A stretch of 64,000 nucleotides of DNA from Spirochaetales bacterium (GTDB lineage Bacteria > Spirochaetota > Spirochaetia > DSM-27196 > Alkalispirochaetaceae): positions 24,855 to 88,854 of the forward strand of contig JANQHT010000070.1 in NCBI GenBank assembly GCA_028282545.1, given 5' to 3'. Every line of letters starts with the position of its first letter. Position 1 is the stretch's first letter. The notes under the pieces are model-generated. The model did no database searches and was not told where the DNA came from. It worked only from the letters and a program-made list of their open reading frames with translations. The position numbers and the translations under genes were made by a program. Below are positions 1-8,359 of this stretch, one piece after another.

Positions 1-1
1 G

Positions 2-1291
2 AACGCAATCATAAAACCGGGATCTCAATCCGATATCGATCAAAGAAGCGAATTTGCCTACATTCAGGAAGCGGTCAACAGTTACATCAACACCAATACG
101 CGCCTGAGAACGTTCATTGAGCAGGAACGCGATCCTATCAGCTTCAATTTATTGAGAAATCTCTTCGAACAGAGCATCATCTCCCGGGAAAGTCTGGAAA
201 AAAGTCTCGATATTATCGGTATTACCATTGATCACGATCATTTTACGGTATTGGCGGTGGAGTCTGTCGAGCCGGACATGGTGGCCGAGCTTCTTCCCCG
301 GTTGTTGCGACTTACGGTGAGAGAAACCGTGAATGAAACTGCCGAATCATTTGAACTTTCGGCGATACTGGCCGCTATTCAAAATAACCGATTCCATATC
401 CTCTTGATGAGTGATCTATCGTTGGTCAGGCACCAATCGACCGTCAGGGAATTTGCAGAAGGGCTGATTGAGAAACTCAGCCGGCGATTGGAGACGAATT
501 TCGTCGGTTCTCTCGGTCCTTCGGAGCAACGGGTGCATTTCGTTTCAATATCCTATCGGGAAGCGAATGCTGCGCTGGATCAGAAATTCTTTCGGTCCGC
601 CGACGTGCCTATTCTCGATTATGTCGACACATTGTCACACAGCAAGAGTTTTCTCTTTCCAGAAGTAGAAATTTCAAGGATTATCGAAGTTACTTTTTCA
701 AATGATACATCGGGAATCGACGCTCAACTCGAAGTCATGTTTTCGCTTTTCGAAAGCCACACGCTCTCGGAGAGTGCTATCAAGTCGGTAGTAAACCACT
801 TGATATTTGTATTGGCCACAAAACTCCGGGAGAGAAAAGAAGAACTGAGTGACGTTTTCCAAAACGCCGATGAACTCATTTCCGAACTGGAACACATTAC
901 ATCCGTGGGATCTCTGAAAACATGGTTGCGAAGCCTTCTGTTTCATACGGCGAATGCCGTCCATGAAAACCTCAGCCGGTACAGTATCCAGGTGGAAACG
1001 GCCATGGATTTTATACAACGCAATTATATGAACCTGATCTCATTATCCGATGTAGCGGATGCGCTGAATATCTCCAGCCAGTATCTCAGCAAAATCTTCA
1101 AAGATGAAACGGGATACAACTACATTGATTTTCTGAATGAAATTCGGCTTGAAAGAGCATACGCACTCGTAGTCGATACCGATCTTCTCATCAAGGAGAT
1201 CGCATCGCGGACCGGGTTCTCGAATTCTCAGTATCTCATCAAACGATTCAAGGCGAAGTATGGGGTCACCCCGTCGCATGTAAGATCATAG
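2..1291 (+). CDS. AraC-family transcriptional regulator, 5' end outside window
   Basis: The frame is open from the first bases of the window to the TAG at 1289, so the start lies upstream; a TTG at 152 is only an internal candidate. The last ~100 residues are a two-helix-turn-helix AraC domain: the first helix pair includes LSDVADALNISSQYLSKIFK and the second IKEIASRTGFSNSQYLIKRF, ending in the usual GVTPSHVR. The preceding ~280 residues resemble the cytoplasmic linker of large YesN-type AraC regulators, which often carry an extracellular sensor between two membrane helices; that part would be upstream and is inferred, not seen. The target is unknown. Confidence 0.85.
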   Translation, partial: NAIIKPGSQSDIDQRSEFAYIQEAVNSYINTNTRLRTFIEQERDPISFNLLRNLFEQSIISRESLEKSLDIIGITIDHDHFTVLAVESVEPDMVAELLPRLLRLTVRETVNETAESFELSAILAAIQNNRFHILLMSDLSLVRHQSTVREFAEGLIEKLSRRLETNFVGSLGPSEQRVHFVSISYREANAALDQKFFRSADVPILDYVDTLSHSKSFLFPEVEISRIIEVTFSNDTSGIDAQLEVMFSLFESHTLSESAIKSVVNHLIFVLATKLRERKEELSDVFQNADELISELEHITSVGSLKTWLRSLLFHTANAVHENLSRYSIQVETAMDFIQRNYMNLISLSDVADALNISSQYLSKIFKDETGYNYIDFLNEIRLERAYALVVDTDLLIKEIASRTGFSNSQYLIKRFKAKYGVTPSHVRS

Positions 1292-1415
1292 AAAGGCTTA
1301 TCTCCGAGCGCACGCGTAACACGGCGCTGATGGGTGAGTTTGCACGAAAGCGCGGCGGCAAGAACCCCTCGCACGTATACCGTTCCCCTGAGAACCTGGA
1401 CCACCTATAGTCGAA

Positions 1416-1595
1416 CTATGGGAGGTTCGAAATGGAACCGGGCCTCGAGATCGTGTCGCCGTATCCAATCTCGGCAATCGTTATCGTGGACACGTATAGG
1501 GCCGTTGTCTCTTGGCCGTTGAGCCACCGAATGACGCGGTCCGGCGGTGTCGCGCTCATAACCGCCGACACGATATTCGTGTCCAAGAGGATCAT
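1416..1595 (-). pseudogene. FitB/VapC-type PIN-domain toxin, truncated
   Basis: Only 59 codons remain of a family that is normally about 130-145 residues. The start MILLDTN with Asp5 and the later segment TITIAEIGYG with Glu42 are the first two acidic positions of a PIN-domain ribonuclease. The frame then runs into a stop at 1416 and the remaining acidic residues are gone, so it should be inactive. Its ATG overlaps the antitoxin stop (ATGA at 1592-1595), the normal arrangement for fitAB operons, which supports the assignment. Confidence 0.7.
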
Positions 1596-1825
1596 TCCGC
1601 GAATCCGATCGGTTCGTGTATCTCTCGCGTTGGAACGTGTACATCGACACCGCGCTCCCCAAACAGATGCAAGGCCATGTCACCGAGGCGCTCCGGTGCG
1701 TTAACGCTGGCGGTGATGATCCGTCGTACCTCTTCCTCCATGGATACCCCATGTTTCGCGGCGCGTACCCGTAGGCGCTCATATACTTCAGGGTCTATCT
1801 TTCGGACGCTTAAACTCGACATCAC
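1592..1825 (-). CDS. FitA-like ribbon-helix-helix antitoxin
   Basis: This 77-residue protein starts with SLSVRKIDPEVYERLRVRAA, followed by a helix with HGVSMEEEVRRII. That is the beta-strand plus two-helix layout of Arc/MetJ-type FitA antitoxins, which bind their own promoter as dimers and neutralise a PIN-domain RNase through the C-terminal tail. It is translationally coupled (ATGA) to the toxin gene, which is truncated, so this antitoxin appears to be an orphan. The length is normal for the family. Confidence 0.75.
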   Translation of the reverse strand: MMSSLSVRKIDPEVYERLRVRAAKHGVSMEEEVRRIITASVNAPERLGDMALHLFGERGVDVHVPTREIHEPIGFAE

Positions 1826-1908
1826 ATCCTCCGTATTGAATGATAGCGAATGAGATACTGTTTGTGTTTCGTGTACCAGAGCGTCCCCGGTGGCGAGTGC
1901 ACGCGTCG

Positions 1909-2868
1909 TTATGTCTCATCCAACGATAACGCCTGCTGCACAGGCTCCGATCGTTCGCTTGATGCACGATGTGCAGAACAGATTTTGCATCGACAAGATT
2001 TAGGCGCGAAATGCCGAACACCAACCGCTTTCCCGCCACGACGATCGGCTCGCGCAAACACCATGTCGAACAACTTCGATTCCCCATTCTCCAAGTACCG
2101 TCTGATTGCGTACGAACAAAGGTCCGCGATTTGGACCATCGACGTGAGCGCGCTGTCGACGAACAAAGGTGTTTCCATTATGTTTTCCACCTTGGTCCAC
2201 AACGTGCCCGCGACGTGGAATCGTTGCATTAGTTCGGTGTGTCGAGCAGCCACGGTCTGATTGTTGTCGTGGATCAGAAGCCCGTATCTTTTTTCTGACC
2301 CATCGCCGGAATTCTCAAGGAACTGCTCGAATCTCGAGACGACCTGTTCAAACGCTTGCTCGTCGACAGATTTCCGCCGTTTTCCAGCACCGAAATGGAT
2401 CTTGTCGATACACTCGGCGAACAGCCGCGCAGAACCCCACCCGCTAACGCACGTTGCGATCTCAGCGATGAAGGCGACGCGTTCGTCGTACGATAGATGA
2501 ATGTAATCGGCAGTCTTCGAGTAGCTTTTTTTGGTTTGCCGATAGTGTTTCGTGTTGTTCGAACGTTGCAGTCGAAGCAGTTCTGCGTTGCGTTTTTGTT
2601 CGACGGCGACGTGACGCTTCTGGTAGCTCATCGCTTCGAAACCAGGGATTCGATCCTGTTCCAAATACTTGCGCAACATCCACGCAGTGTGAATCTCGGC
2701 CTCGCTGAGGCTGTGTTTTTGCCTTAGCTCATTGATTGAACGGTCTGACTGTTTCCAATCCCAAATCGGAATGGACAATCCCGCAAGGACATAGTGCGAC
2801 GTGTTTCCTGGAATACTCGATGTTCCTGACTCGTCGATGTAGCAGAGATACACTTGTCGCTGCTCCAA
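1909..2868 (-). CDS. DUF3800 domain-containing protein
   Basis: The 319-residue protein opens with VYLCYIDESGTS, the acidic first strand typical of DUF3800. Near residue 245 it has VDSALTSMVQIADLCSYAIR, the second conserved block with its aspartate. The family has an RNase H-like fold and is common in mobile and defence neighbourhoods, but its activity is not established. The C-terminus carries a CRCKIC motif that could bind metal. The gene stands alone between toxin-antitoxin modules, which fits an accessory island. The biological role is unknown. Confidence 0.8.
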   Translation of the reverse strand: MEQRQVYLCYIDESGTSSIPGNTSHYVLAGLSIPIWDWKQSDRSINELRQKHSLSEAEIHTAWMLRKYLEQDRIPGFEAMSYQKRHVAVEQKRNAELLRLQRSNNTKHYRQTKKSYSKTADYIHLSYDERVAFIAEIATCVSGWGSARLFAECIDKIHFGAGKRRKSVDEQAFEQVVSRFEQFLENSGDGSEKRYGLLIHDNNQTVAARHTELMQRFHVAGTLWTKVENIMETPLFVDSALTSMVQIADLCSYAIRRYLENGESKLFDMVFARADRRGGKAVGVRHFAPKSCRCKICSAHRASSERSEPVQQALSLDET

Positions 2869-3079
2869 AAAAAAAGCGACTGGGCTGTAGGGCGTTAAGC
2901 CCTAGACGAGACGCTTGGCGACTCATCCCAGACGCGCTTTTAATGCTACTCCAATGATCGGTCGGTGTCAAAGATTTTCTGACAGTTCATCATCCTCGCT
3001 TTGGCTCCGCTGGGGCAGCTTTGTAATACTCCAGGACATAGGTAACAGGTTATGCCGCCTTTTAAGGTGCGGTTGATAT

Positions 3080-3098
3080 GTAACCAATAAATGGTTAC
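3080..3098. promoter_or_regulatory. Inverted repeat, probable toxin-antitoxin operator
   Basis: GTAACCA-ATAAA-TGGTTAC is a perfect 7-bp inverted repeat 46 bp before the toxin start at 3145. XRE antitoxins usually repress their operon from such palindromes; binding here is inferred from position. The rest of the 2869-3144 gap shows no coding potential that I can support. Confidence 0.5.
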
Positions 3099-3144
3099 TT
3101 TTCATCAGTGATGATGTTCGCGGAAAGGAAGAGAAGGCTGGATT

Positions 3145-3501
3145 ATGGCTGAAAACCTGGAACAGTCATGGCGGGTATTCTTTCGGTGGAAAGTGGAAAA
3201 GCAAGTCGCGAAAATGCCGCGAAGAGAACAAGCGATGTTCGCGAATCTGGTGGAGGATCTGATCCAAAAAGGCCCGATTCGAACGGAATGGCGCAACTTC
3301 AGCAAACTATCCGATCGAGAATACCATTGCCATCTCTCGTATTCGTGGGTGGCATGCCGGCGAGTCGAGAATCAAGAATTGGAAATAGAGGTGTACTATG
3401 CAGGTAGTCGTGAAAAAGCCCCGTATTTAGGCTTGAGGGAGAAATCAGTGGTTCGCTGGTACGATTCTTGCGCGACCAGTACGGTGAGATCGAAGTCATA
3501 G
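3145..3501 (+). CDS. RelE/HigB-type toxin
   Basis: About the first 95 residues fit a RelE-superfamily mRNA interferase. An amphipathic N-terminal helix pair (KVEKQVAKMPRREQAMFANL) is followed by IRTEWRNFSKL, the strand with YHCHLSYSWVACRRVE, and the C-terminal YYAGSREKAPY seen in this toxin branch. The final ~20 residues after that motif look unlike the family and overlap the antitoxin frame, so the stop may have been lost or moved. Toxin precedes antitoxin, as in higBA. The start is ATG 3145 after a GA-rich stretch (GGAAAGGAAGAGAAGG). Confidence 0.75.
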   Translation: MAENLEQSWRVFFRWKVEKQVAKMPRREQAMFANLVEDLIQKGPIRTEWRNFSKLSDREYHCHLSYSWVACRRVENQELEIEVYYAGSREKAPYLGLREKSVVRWYDSCATSTVRSKS

Positions 3502-3758
3502 AAGATACTGACGACGAACTTGTTGAAGTGAAAAATAGTGATTGGTATCGATCGATTAAGGGCACAATCACTCCAGGCGAAAACATACGGATCTATCGCA
3601 AGATGCATGGTTTGACGCAAGATCAATTGGCGGAAAGACTTGGCAACCTAACGCGGCAAAACATCTCGAACATGGAAAACGGGCACCGATCGATCAGCGT
3701 AAAAACGGCAAAGAAACTCGCCGCTTTGTTCGATGTGTCTGTGGAGAAGTTCGTATAA
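3468..3758 (+). CDS. XRE-family antitoxin
   Basis: The 96-residue protein ends in an XRE helix-turn-helix (residues ~42-95). The sequence runs GENIRIYRKMHGLTQDQLAE, RLGNLTRQNISNMENG, then KTAKKLAALFDVSVEKF. The acidic N-terminus (EVIEDTDDELVEV) would contact the toxin. It overlaps the toxin gene by 34 bp and probably autoregulates from the palindrome at 3080. The frame stays open upstream of the TTG at 3468 without an ATG or GTG, so the true start is uncertain. Confidence 0.8.
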   Translation: MRDQYGEIEVIEDTDDELVEVKNSDWYRSIKGTITPGENIRIYRKMHGLTQDQLAERLGNLTRQNISNMENGHRSISVKTAKKLAALFDVSVEKFV

Positions 3759-3798
3759 GGAACCTCTCTGAAGCGAGCCAACTGACCGTTTTCTCGCA

Positions 3799-4062
3799 GT
3801 GTCGAAATGTGGAATCGTTCAACCCATCATCGGACGCGGGCACGGTTGGGCGTTCTCTGACTGCGACCTGGATGAGGCAACCTGCGAGGCCATTCACTTC
3901 CTGCCGGAGGTTGCGCACACATTCATCTCCTGTCTTAACTGCGGGAGCCCTGACTTCCGCGTGACAGCCGGTCGGGACGTGAGCGTGGTGTCCATCGGAT
4001 CGCCCGCCCCCGACTCAGCTGCCGGCTCCGCCGACGGAGAGTCTGAAGGAGCAGATCGATGA
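3799..4062 (+). pseudogene. HypA-like zinc-ribbon remnant
   Basis: An 87-codon frame ends with FISCLNCGSPDFRVTAGRDV and VVSI, which matches the C-terminus of HypA/HybF nickel-insertion proteins (second CxxC knuckle and closing strand). The N-terminal half does not match, and the first CxxC of the zinc site is missing. Its stop overlaps the next frame (ATGA at 4059). Together with the adjacent damaged ATPase gene this looks like the tail of a broken HypA plus Mrp-like pair. No hydrogenase genes are in view. Confidence 0.45.
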
Positions 4063-4835
4063 TGGACCCGCGTCGCTCCGTCTTTGAGAAGCGACTCATG
4101 CCGGTCCACCGTATCGTCGCGGTGGGTGGCGGCAAAGGTGGGGTGGAGAAGACCACCGTAACGGCGCTCTCAGTGTTGACCGACGCGGCCAGTGGGGCCC
4201 GCGTTGGCCTTCTTGGTCTGGACATCCACGGAGCTGCTGCGCATCTCATGCTGGGAATGAACCTCAGTTTTCCGGAGGAAGAGGGACTCATCCCGATATC
4301 CGGTCCGGAAAGAATCCACTTCATGAGCGCCACGGTCTTTTCCGGCAACCGTCCCCTGGCTCTTCGCGACGCAGAGGTTTCAGACGCGATCAGCGAGATG
4401 CTCGACGTGACTGTCTGGCCCGAGCTTGATCTGCTCCTTGTTGATCTGCTCCTTGTTGATCTGCCTCCCGGATTAGGGGAAGCAATACTGGACGTGATCA
4501 GATTCATGCCGCGGGCGGAGGCCATCGCAGTCGCGACTCCTTCGTTGCCCGCGGTGGGAGTTGCGGACCGGTTCCTCTCCGCGGTTGGGCCGCTACATCG
4601 CGTGACCGGCGTGGTCGCCAACATGGTGGAAGACCAGTCGATCCAGCGCTCGGAGGAGGTGTAGAATCTCGCAGAGGTCACCAGCCTTGCCGGCCGGCAC
4701 GATGTGCCGATCCTGGCCTGTATCCAGACGGACCCGGACCTGGAGGCTGCCCTGGGGCGGCCGGGAGCAATGTTTGCCTCCAGGGCCGCTGCCTCAGTCT
4801 GCGGGGTGGTATCAGGATACTGCGGGGAATGGTAG
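4059..4835 (+). pseudogene. Mrp/NBP35-like P-loop ATPase, broken
   Basis: The frame encodes a deviant-Walker ATPase of the Mrp/ApbC iron-sulphur carrier type, with three lesions. The P-loop reads GGGKGGVEKTTV, with Glu where Gly is invariant. A 15-base unit is tandemly duplicated at about 4430-4460, giving LLVDLLLVDLPPG. An in-frame TAG at 4662 is followed by clean coding sequence (AGRHDVPILACIQTDPDL) to 4835. The order after a HypA-like frame suggests metallocentre maturation originally. A sequencing error cannot be excluded for any single lesion, but three together favour a true pseudogene. Confidence 0.7.
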
Positions 4836-4854
4836 GAAAGCACCGGAGGCACGC

Positions 4855-4947
4855 ATGAGTCTTGATCTGTTTTCACTGGAAGGGCGGACCGCCCTTGTCA
4901 CCGGATCAACCCAGGGAATCGGACGGCGAATCACCTCGGCGATGTAG
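4855..4947 (+). pseudogene. Short-chain dehydrogenase N-terminal fragment
   Basis: Thirty residues beginning MSLDLFSLEGRTALVTGSTQ followed by GIGRR form the first strand and TGxxxGIG cofactor loop of an SDR oxidoreductase, close in style to gluconate 5-dehydrogenases. The frame then stops, so about 220 residues are missing. A GGAGG-like site precedes the ATG. It may be the leftover of a sugar-oxidation gene belonging with the sugar operon nearby. Confidence 0.65.
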
Positions 4948-4966
4948 GCATGGTGCTCCAGTAGAC

Positions 4967-6832
4967 CTACGCCTCAAGCACCTCCCGGTCAGGTTGCGCG
5001 ATCACCGTGGGAAGGCGAATGGTGACTCGACACCCGCCTGCCGGTACATTCCGCAGCTCCAGAGAACCTCCGAGTTTGCGAACCAGACTGAAGGATATGG
5101 ACAGACCAAGCCCCATGTTGGGGCTGGGACTGGACTTGGACGAGTAGAACGGTACGAAGATATCGCGCTCAATACTCTTGTCGATTCCGGGCCCTGTATC
5201 GGTGATGGTGATGATGCCTTCAACGCTGTCGGGACCCGGACCTGACAGCGTCTTCACAACAATCTCTCCGCCGTCTGACATCGCCTCATACGCGTTGCGG
5301 AAGACGTTGAGCAGGACTTGTCGCAATTCGGTTCGAACCCCCCGCACGAAGAACGGCTGTTTTTGATGCTCGTAATGTATTCGGATCGACTTCTCTTCAA
5401 ATGTTCGGCCCATGAGTCTTACCATTGTGGACACTAGGTCGTGAACATCGACTTTCTCCTCGAGTTGCACGCGGTTCTCAGAGAACACCAGAAGATTGCC
5501 GATGATTCCGGATACCGTGACGATTTCTTCCTGAATATCGCGAACGGAGTCGGCAATTTCCGGATTGTCCGGATTCGTGAGCAGGATGTTCTGGACGTAG
5601 TAGTTGATGATCTCCAGCGGGTTGTTGATCTCATGGGCGACACCGGCCGCAAGCAGCCCGAGCGAGGACAGATTCTCTGTAAGGCTGATCTGGCGGCGAA
5701 GGCGCTCATACTCGGTGACGTCTTCTATGGTGATGATCTTACCGATAGGGTACGTCCCGTCGTAGAGGGGGATGATGTTGACGTTCTTGCTGGCAAGATC
5801 GTCATCAAGTGACAGTTCGACGTTGAAGAAGCAGTTGTCTGAGTCCGTTTCAATCCGGGACCGGATTGTCTCATAGAAGACATGGTTGCGTGGACCGATG
5901 AAGGTCTCAAGCGGCTCATTGATGTGCATGGAACCCTGCGACGAAAACAGCGCCGCGGCGGCCTCGTTCATCAACCTGACGTTCATCCTGGAGTCGGTCA
6001 CAAGCAGCGCGAAAGGAAGCTTCGTAAGAATGGCTTCGTTGTACTTGAGCAGCTCGTAGATATCCGGCTCAAGATACTTCACGCCCGGAGTCAGACTCAC
6101 GTGCGTATACGCCAGTTTGATGAGGCTGATCTTGTCTATGCTCTGAACGGGCTCCGTGATGAGTAGACTTCCATCTCGGAAGATCGAGACACGATCCGCA
6201 AGTTCGTACACGTCATCAATCCGGTGGGTGATGAAGATGATAAGGCCGTCGTCGTTTCTGATTGAGCGTAGCATTGGGAGCACGACCTTCAGATGCTCGC
6301 TCGACAACTGCTCGACCGTCTCGTCGAGAATGAGCACTTGTGGCCGACGAAAGACGTGCTTGAGGAAATCGACCATAACGCGATCCGATCGCTTGAGAGT
6401 CGAGACCTTTCTGCGCGAGTCCAGGCTCACGTTGTGCGCGGAGAGGAAGGCATCCACCGTCGCCTCGTCGCGCTTGCGGTTGAATATCCGCAGCGGTCCT
6501 GGCTGCTTGTCGATCAAAATATTGCGGGCGATCGAAAAGCTGTCGAACAGACAGGTTTCCTGCCGTACCACTTCAATACCCAGGCGCCGTGCAGCGATCA
6601 GCCGGTGGATGCGGACGGGCTCGCCGCGAAGCAGGACGGTTCCCTCCGTTGGACGATCCTGCCCGGCAATTATCCGCGCGAGCGACGTCTTCCCGGCGCC
6701 ATGCTCGCCGACCACCGCGTGGATCTCCCCGGCGCGGAAGTCCAGATTGACGTCATTGAGGGCGGCAATCGAATCGTAGGTCAGGCCAACGTTTCGCAGT
6801 GAGAGTAATGGTGAATCGCTGACGCTACACAT
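4967..6832 (-). CDS. Histidine kinase fused to an ABC-importer ATPase domain
   Basis: The 621-residue protein has three parts. Residues 1-250 resemble the first ATPase domain of RbsA/XylG-type sugar importers: Walker A GEHGAGKTS (42-50), Q-loop Q91, Walker B VLILDE (166-171), and switch His in FITHRIDD (H203). The ABC signature is degenerate (LKRSDRVMV where LSxGQQ is expected). Residues ~265-380 form a PAS domain. Residues 385-610 are the kinase core, with H400 in GVAHEINNPL, the N-box NVFRNAYEAM, and ATP-lid motifs DTGPGI and GLGLS. There are no membrane segments. It overlaps the response-regulator gene by 8 bp and lies divergent to a sugar ABC operon. I infer that it senses the transporter, perhaps by docking on the permease. 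Confidence 0.9.
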   Translation of the reverse strand: MCSVSDSPLLSLRNVGLTYDSIAALNDVNLDFRAGEIHAVVGEHGAGKTSLARIIAGQDRPTEGTVLLRGEPVRIHRLIAARRLGIEVVRQETCLFDSFSIARNILIDKQPGPLRIFNRKRDEATVDAFLSAHNVSLDSRRKVSTLKRSDRVMVDFLKHVFRRPQVLILDETVEQLSSEHLKVVLPMLRSIRNDDGLIIFITHRIDDVYELADRVSIFRDGSLLITEPVQSIDKISLIKLAYTHVSLTPGVKYLEPDIYELLKYNEAILTKLPFALLVTDSRMNVRLMNEAAAALFSSQGSMHINEPLETFIGPRNHVFYETIRSRIETDSDNCFFNVELSLDDDLASKNVNIIPLYDGTYPIGKIITIEDVTEYERLRRQISLTENLSSLGLLAAGVAHEINNPLEIINYYVQNILLTNPDNPEIADSVRDIQEEIVTVSGIIGNLLVFSENRVQLEEKVDVHDLVSTMVRLMGRTFEEKSIRIHYEHQKQPFFVRGVRTELRQVLLNVFRNAYEAMSDGGEIVVKTLSGPGPDSVEGIITITDTGPGIDKSIERDIFVPFYSSKSSPSPNMGLGLSISFSLVRKLGGSLELRNVPAGGCRVTIRLPTVIAQPDREVLEA

Positions 6833-8159
6833 CTATCCCCCACTTCTCAAGCTTGTTGTACAGAGTGCGTCGGCTGATCTTGAGCATATCGGCAGCTTTT
6901 GACTTGTTGTGCCGGCAACGCACGAGAACCTCCTCGATGCGTTCCTTTTCTGACAGCTCATGCCGCAACGCGGACGTGACTCGGGTCCGGGCGCTGCCAA
7001 AAAGGTGCTCCGGCAGGTCATCCATACCCATGACCGGTCCCGTGGCCACGACAGCACCGTAGTCAATGACATTTCTCAACTCTCTGACGTTGCCGGGCCA
7101 ATCGTATTCATTGAAGAAGATCTCGACTGCCTTTGCCAGCCGCTTGGGGGCCGAGCCATCCAATGCCGCCCTCCTTTCCAGAAACAGCCTTCCCAGGTAG
7201 CCTATGTCTTCCGGACGATCGCGCAGCGGCGGCACGAGAACCTGGCAGGTGTTGAGCCGGAAGTAGAGATCCTCACGGAACCCGCCGCGCGCCACCAGTT
7301 CCTGGATATTTTTGTTAGTTGCTGCGATGAATCTGGTGTCGACCACGATCTTCCTTTCGTCGCCCAGTCTGCGAATCTCCTGGCTCTGTATTGCACGCAG
7401 GATCTTCGCTTGTATAGCCAGCGGCATGTCCCCGATTTCGTCGAGAAAGAGCGTTGAGCCGTGCGACCTCTCAAAGACTCCCTTCATTGATGACACTGCT
7501 CCTGTGAACGCCCCCTTGGTATGGCCAAAGAGTTCGTCGTCCAGAAGTGTCTCAGAGAACGCTGCACAATTGATGGTTGAGAGCTCCTTTTCACGTCGAT
7601 GAGAATGGGCGTGAATGTACTCAGCCACGAGTTCCTTTCCGGTGCCACTCTCTCCGGTAATCAATACCGAGAGATTTGTCTCCGCAAATCGCCGGACGGT
7701 CTCGAGCAGTCCGAGCATCTCAGGATTCGCGGTCGGCACAATCTCGTGGCGATCCTGGTCCAGAAGCGTGCGAAGAGCGGTGTTGTCACGGGCCAGATTG
7801 CGCATGCCGACCGCATTCTTGATTACCCGGACCAGTCTCTCGAAGTTGACCGGTTTCTGGATGTAGTCAAAGGCTCCCTTCTTGATTGCCAGAACTGCAG
7901 ATCCAATTGTTGCATTACCCGTAATCATGATGACCGGCAGGTCGGGCACGATTTTCCGCATCCGTTCAAGGACTTCGATCCCGTCTTCATTGCCGAGCTT
8001 CAGGTCCAGCAGGACGGCATCGACGTGTGTCTGACGGATCATGGTGAGTGCCGCATGCCCGGAGATTGCGTAGGTGACCTTATGGCCGAGTATCTCAATG
8101 TCCTTCTTGATGATCTTGCAGAGTTTCTCGGAGTCATCTACCACGAGAATCGTATACAC
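6825..8159 (-). CDS. NtrC-type sigma-54 response regulator
   Basis: The 444-residue regulator has a receiver domain (ILVVDDS, phosphoacceptor Asp52 in VLLDLKLG), a sigma-54 AAA+ domain (GESGTGKELVAEYIH, GAFTGA loop, GNVRELRN) and a C-terminal Fis-type helix-turn-helix (KSKAADMLKISRRTLYNKLE). GTG 8159 is preferred over the longer frame because GGAGG lies 6-7 bases upstream and the receiver begins at once. It is transcribed with the kinase fusion downstream. The DNA just upstream carries a four-half-site palindrome and, across it, a sigma-54 promoter for the sugar operon, its probable target. Confidence 0.93.
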   Translation of the reverse strand: MYTILVVDDSEKLCKIIKKDIEILGHKVTYAISGHAALTMIRQTHVDAVLLDLKLGNEDGIEVLERMRKIVPDLPVIMITGNATIGSAVLAIKKGAFDYIQKPVNFERLVRVIKNAVGMRNLARDNTALRTLLDQDRHEIVPTANPEMLGLLETVRRFAETNLSVLITGESGTGKELVAEYIHAHSHRREKELSTINCAAFSETLLDDELFGHTKGAFTGAVSSMKGVFERSHGSTLFLDEIGDMPLAIQAKILRAIQSQEIRRLGDERKIVVDTRFIAATNKNIQELVARGGFREDLYFRLNTCQVLVPPLRDRPEDIGYLGRLFLERRAALDGSAPKRLAKAVEIFFNEYDWPGNVRELRNVIDYGAVVATGPVMGMDDLPEHLFGSARTRVTSALRHELSEKERIEEVLVRCRHNKSKAADMLKISRRTLYNKLEKWGIDV

Positions 8160-8171
8160 TGTAAACCTCCG

Positions 8172-8208
8172 TGCACATACCCTGCACATTTTGTGCAGAA
8201 AGTGTACA
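8172..8208. promoter_or_regulatory. Four-half-site palindrome, probable activator site
   Basis: CTGCACA-TTT-TGTGCAG is a perfect inverted repeat at 8182-8198. It is flanked symmetrically by further half-sites TGCACA (8172-8177) and TGTACA (8203-8208), each five bases from the inner pair. It sits about 110 bp upstream of the -24/-12 element, a usual distance for an NtrC-type enhancer site, and next to the regulator's own start. Binding is inferred. Confidence 0.65.
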
Positions 8209-8312
8209 GGCGTTTCGGCCCACACGCAAGAATAACCTTCCAATTACCCGTTGCTTGTCAGCATCCCTTTGCCAGGTAACAAAATGGCTGAATCTCAAGC
8301 CAATGCCTGGTC

Positions 8313-8329
8313 TTGGCATTGAAATTGCT
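8313..8329 (+). promoter_or_regulatory. Sigma-54 (-24/-12) promoter of the sugar operon
   Basis: TTGGCATTGAAATTGCT has the GG at 8315-8316 and the GC at 8327-8328 with the obligatory 10-base spacing, matching TTGGCAC-N5-TTGC. Transcription would start near 8340, leaving a 20-base leader with AAAGGAGG before ATG 8360. Confidence 0.8.
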
Positions 8330-8359
8330 TTTATGAAGAAAACATCAAAGGAGGATGAC

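Noticed and set aside
1909..4062. Candidate defence island of toxin-antitoxin pairs and a DUF3800 gene
   Set aside because: No restriction, CRISPR, retron or other defence core gene is present; the genes are unlinked by strand and spacing, so I describe them separately.
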